Origin: Aeromonas caviae | Lineage (GTDB): Bacteria; Pseudomonadota; Gammaproteobacteria; Enterobacterales; Aeromonadaceae | Assembly: GCF_000819785.1 (NCBI RefSeq) | Contig: NZ_CDBK01000022.1 | Location: forward strand, 1 to 33,816 | Reading direction: 5' to 3' | DNA: 33,816 bases | Shown here: positions 33,665-33,816 of the stretch, in pieces | Position numbering within the stretch: position 1 is the stretch's first letter | Layout: each line of letters starts with the position of its first letter | Made by a program: the position numbers and the translations under genes | The notes under the pieces: model-generated | What the model was told of the DNA's origin: nothing | The model's database searches: none | The model's input: only the letters and a program-made list of their open reading frames with translations

Positions 33665-33739
33665 GCGCCTCCATCGACACGGCAAGCGGCAACGCAGACA
33701 GCCAAGCCGATAACCTCGAAAAGCCTTTGAAAATAAGGC

Positions 33740-33767
33740 TTGACTCGAGAAAGCGGTTGAGTAGAAT
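33740..33767 (+). promoter_or_regulatory. rRNA operon promoter P2
   Basis: TTGACT (33740-33745), 16 bp, TAGAAT (33762-33767), about 103 bp after P1. Tandem P1-P2 spacing is typical of gammaproteobacterial rrn operons. Confidence 0.82.
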
Positions 33768-33796
33768 GCCACTCCCGCAGCAGCCAAAAGCTGCGT

Positions 33797-33809
33797 TGCT
33801 CTTTAACAA
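33797..33809 (+). promoter_or_regulatory. rrn leader boxA antitermination site
   Basis: TGCTCTTTAACAA is the classic leader boxA bound by NusB/NusE. It lies at the end of the window, so an rRNA operon (16S first) begins a short distance beyond 33816. No rRNA sequence itself is present. Confidence 0.9.
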
Positions 33810-33816
33810 TTTGAAT

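Overview
The window is a continuous stretch of a GC-rich (about 60% by eye) gammaproteobacterial chromosome. Its gene families and gene order point to Aeromonas. The pointers are a kbl-tdh pair with a TetR neighbour, an LPS-core locus holding a glycosyltransferase/deacetylase fusion like Aeromonas WahA, ubiCA-plsB-lexA-dinF, cpxRA/fieF as in enterobacteria, and polA next to an rRNA operon. The genus is inferred from content and order; no database was searched. There are no tRNA genes, CRISPR arrays or intact insertion sequences. The window stops just before the 16S rRNA gene, inside the rrn leader.

Layout. 1-3230: threonine catabolism (kbl, tdh) and a TetR regulator, all on minus. 3380-9780: LPS biosynthesis (hldD, the wahA-like fusion, a waaL-like O-antigen ligase, an AT-rich family 2 glycosyltransferase, then a family 9 heptosyltransferase-like gene pointing the other way). 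From about 6136 to 8760 the base composition drops sharply, as expected of a transferred, variable part of an LPS locus. 9990-13350: an ascorbate-family PTS (IIA, IIB, IIC) of unknown substrate, divergent from a LacI-type regulator, with palindromic operator candidates between them. 13600-14960: small genes, including a 40-residue protein with 19 acidic and no basic residues, a DUF2799-like lipoprotein, a 56-residue cysteine-containing protein and a FliL-like protein. 15100-19840: ubiC-ubiA, plsB and lexA, the last with two SOS boxes. 19840-20870: an unrecognised 96-codon ORF whose 3' end and terminator are duplicated in tandem (about 199 bp). 20867-28581: a SCO-family protein, dinF, trmL, cpxRA, fieF, cysE and an unassigned polytopic membrane protein. 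28800-33816: zapB, elbB, polA, yrdA and the rrn promoters.

How the parts work together. kbl and tdh convert threonine to glycine plus acetyl-CoA. hldD, the fusion, waaL and the two other glycosyltransferases build and cap the LPS core. ubiC/ubiA start ubiquinone synthesis and plsB starts phospholipid synthesis. lexA, dinF and polA belong to DNA damage and repair, although dinF is here coupled to the SCO gene instead of lexA. cpxRA senses envelope stress beside the metal exporter fieF.

Most of the window is ordinary conserved chromosome. The parts most worth a second look are the hyperacidic microprotein and its leader hairpin, the tandem duplication after lexA, the orphan PTS with its LacI operators, the DnaA-box-like cluster before polA, and the AT-rich LPS segment with its unexplained right border.
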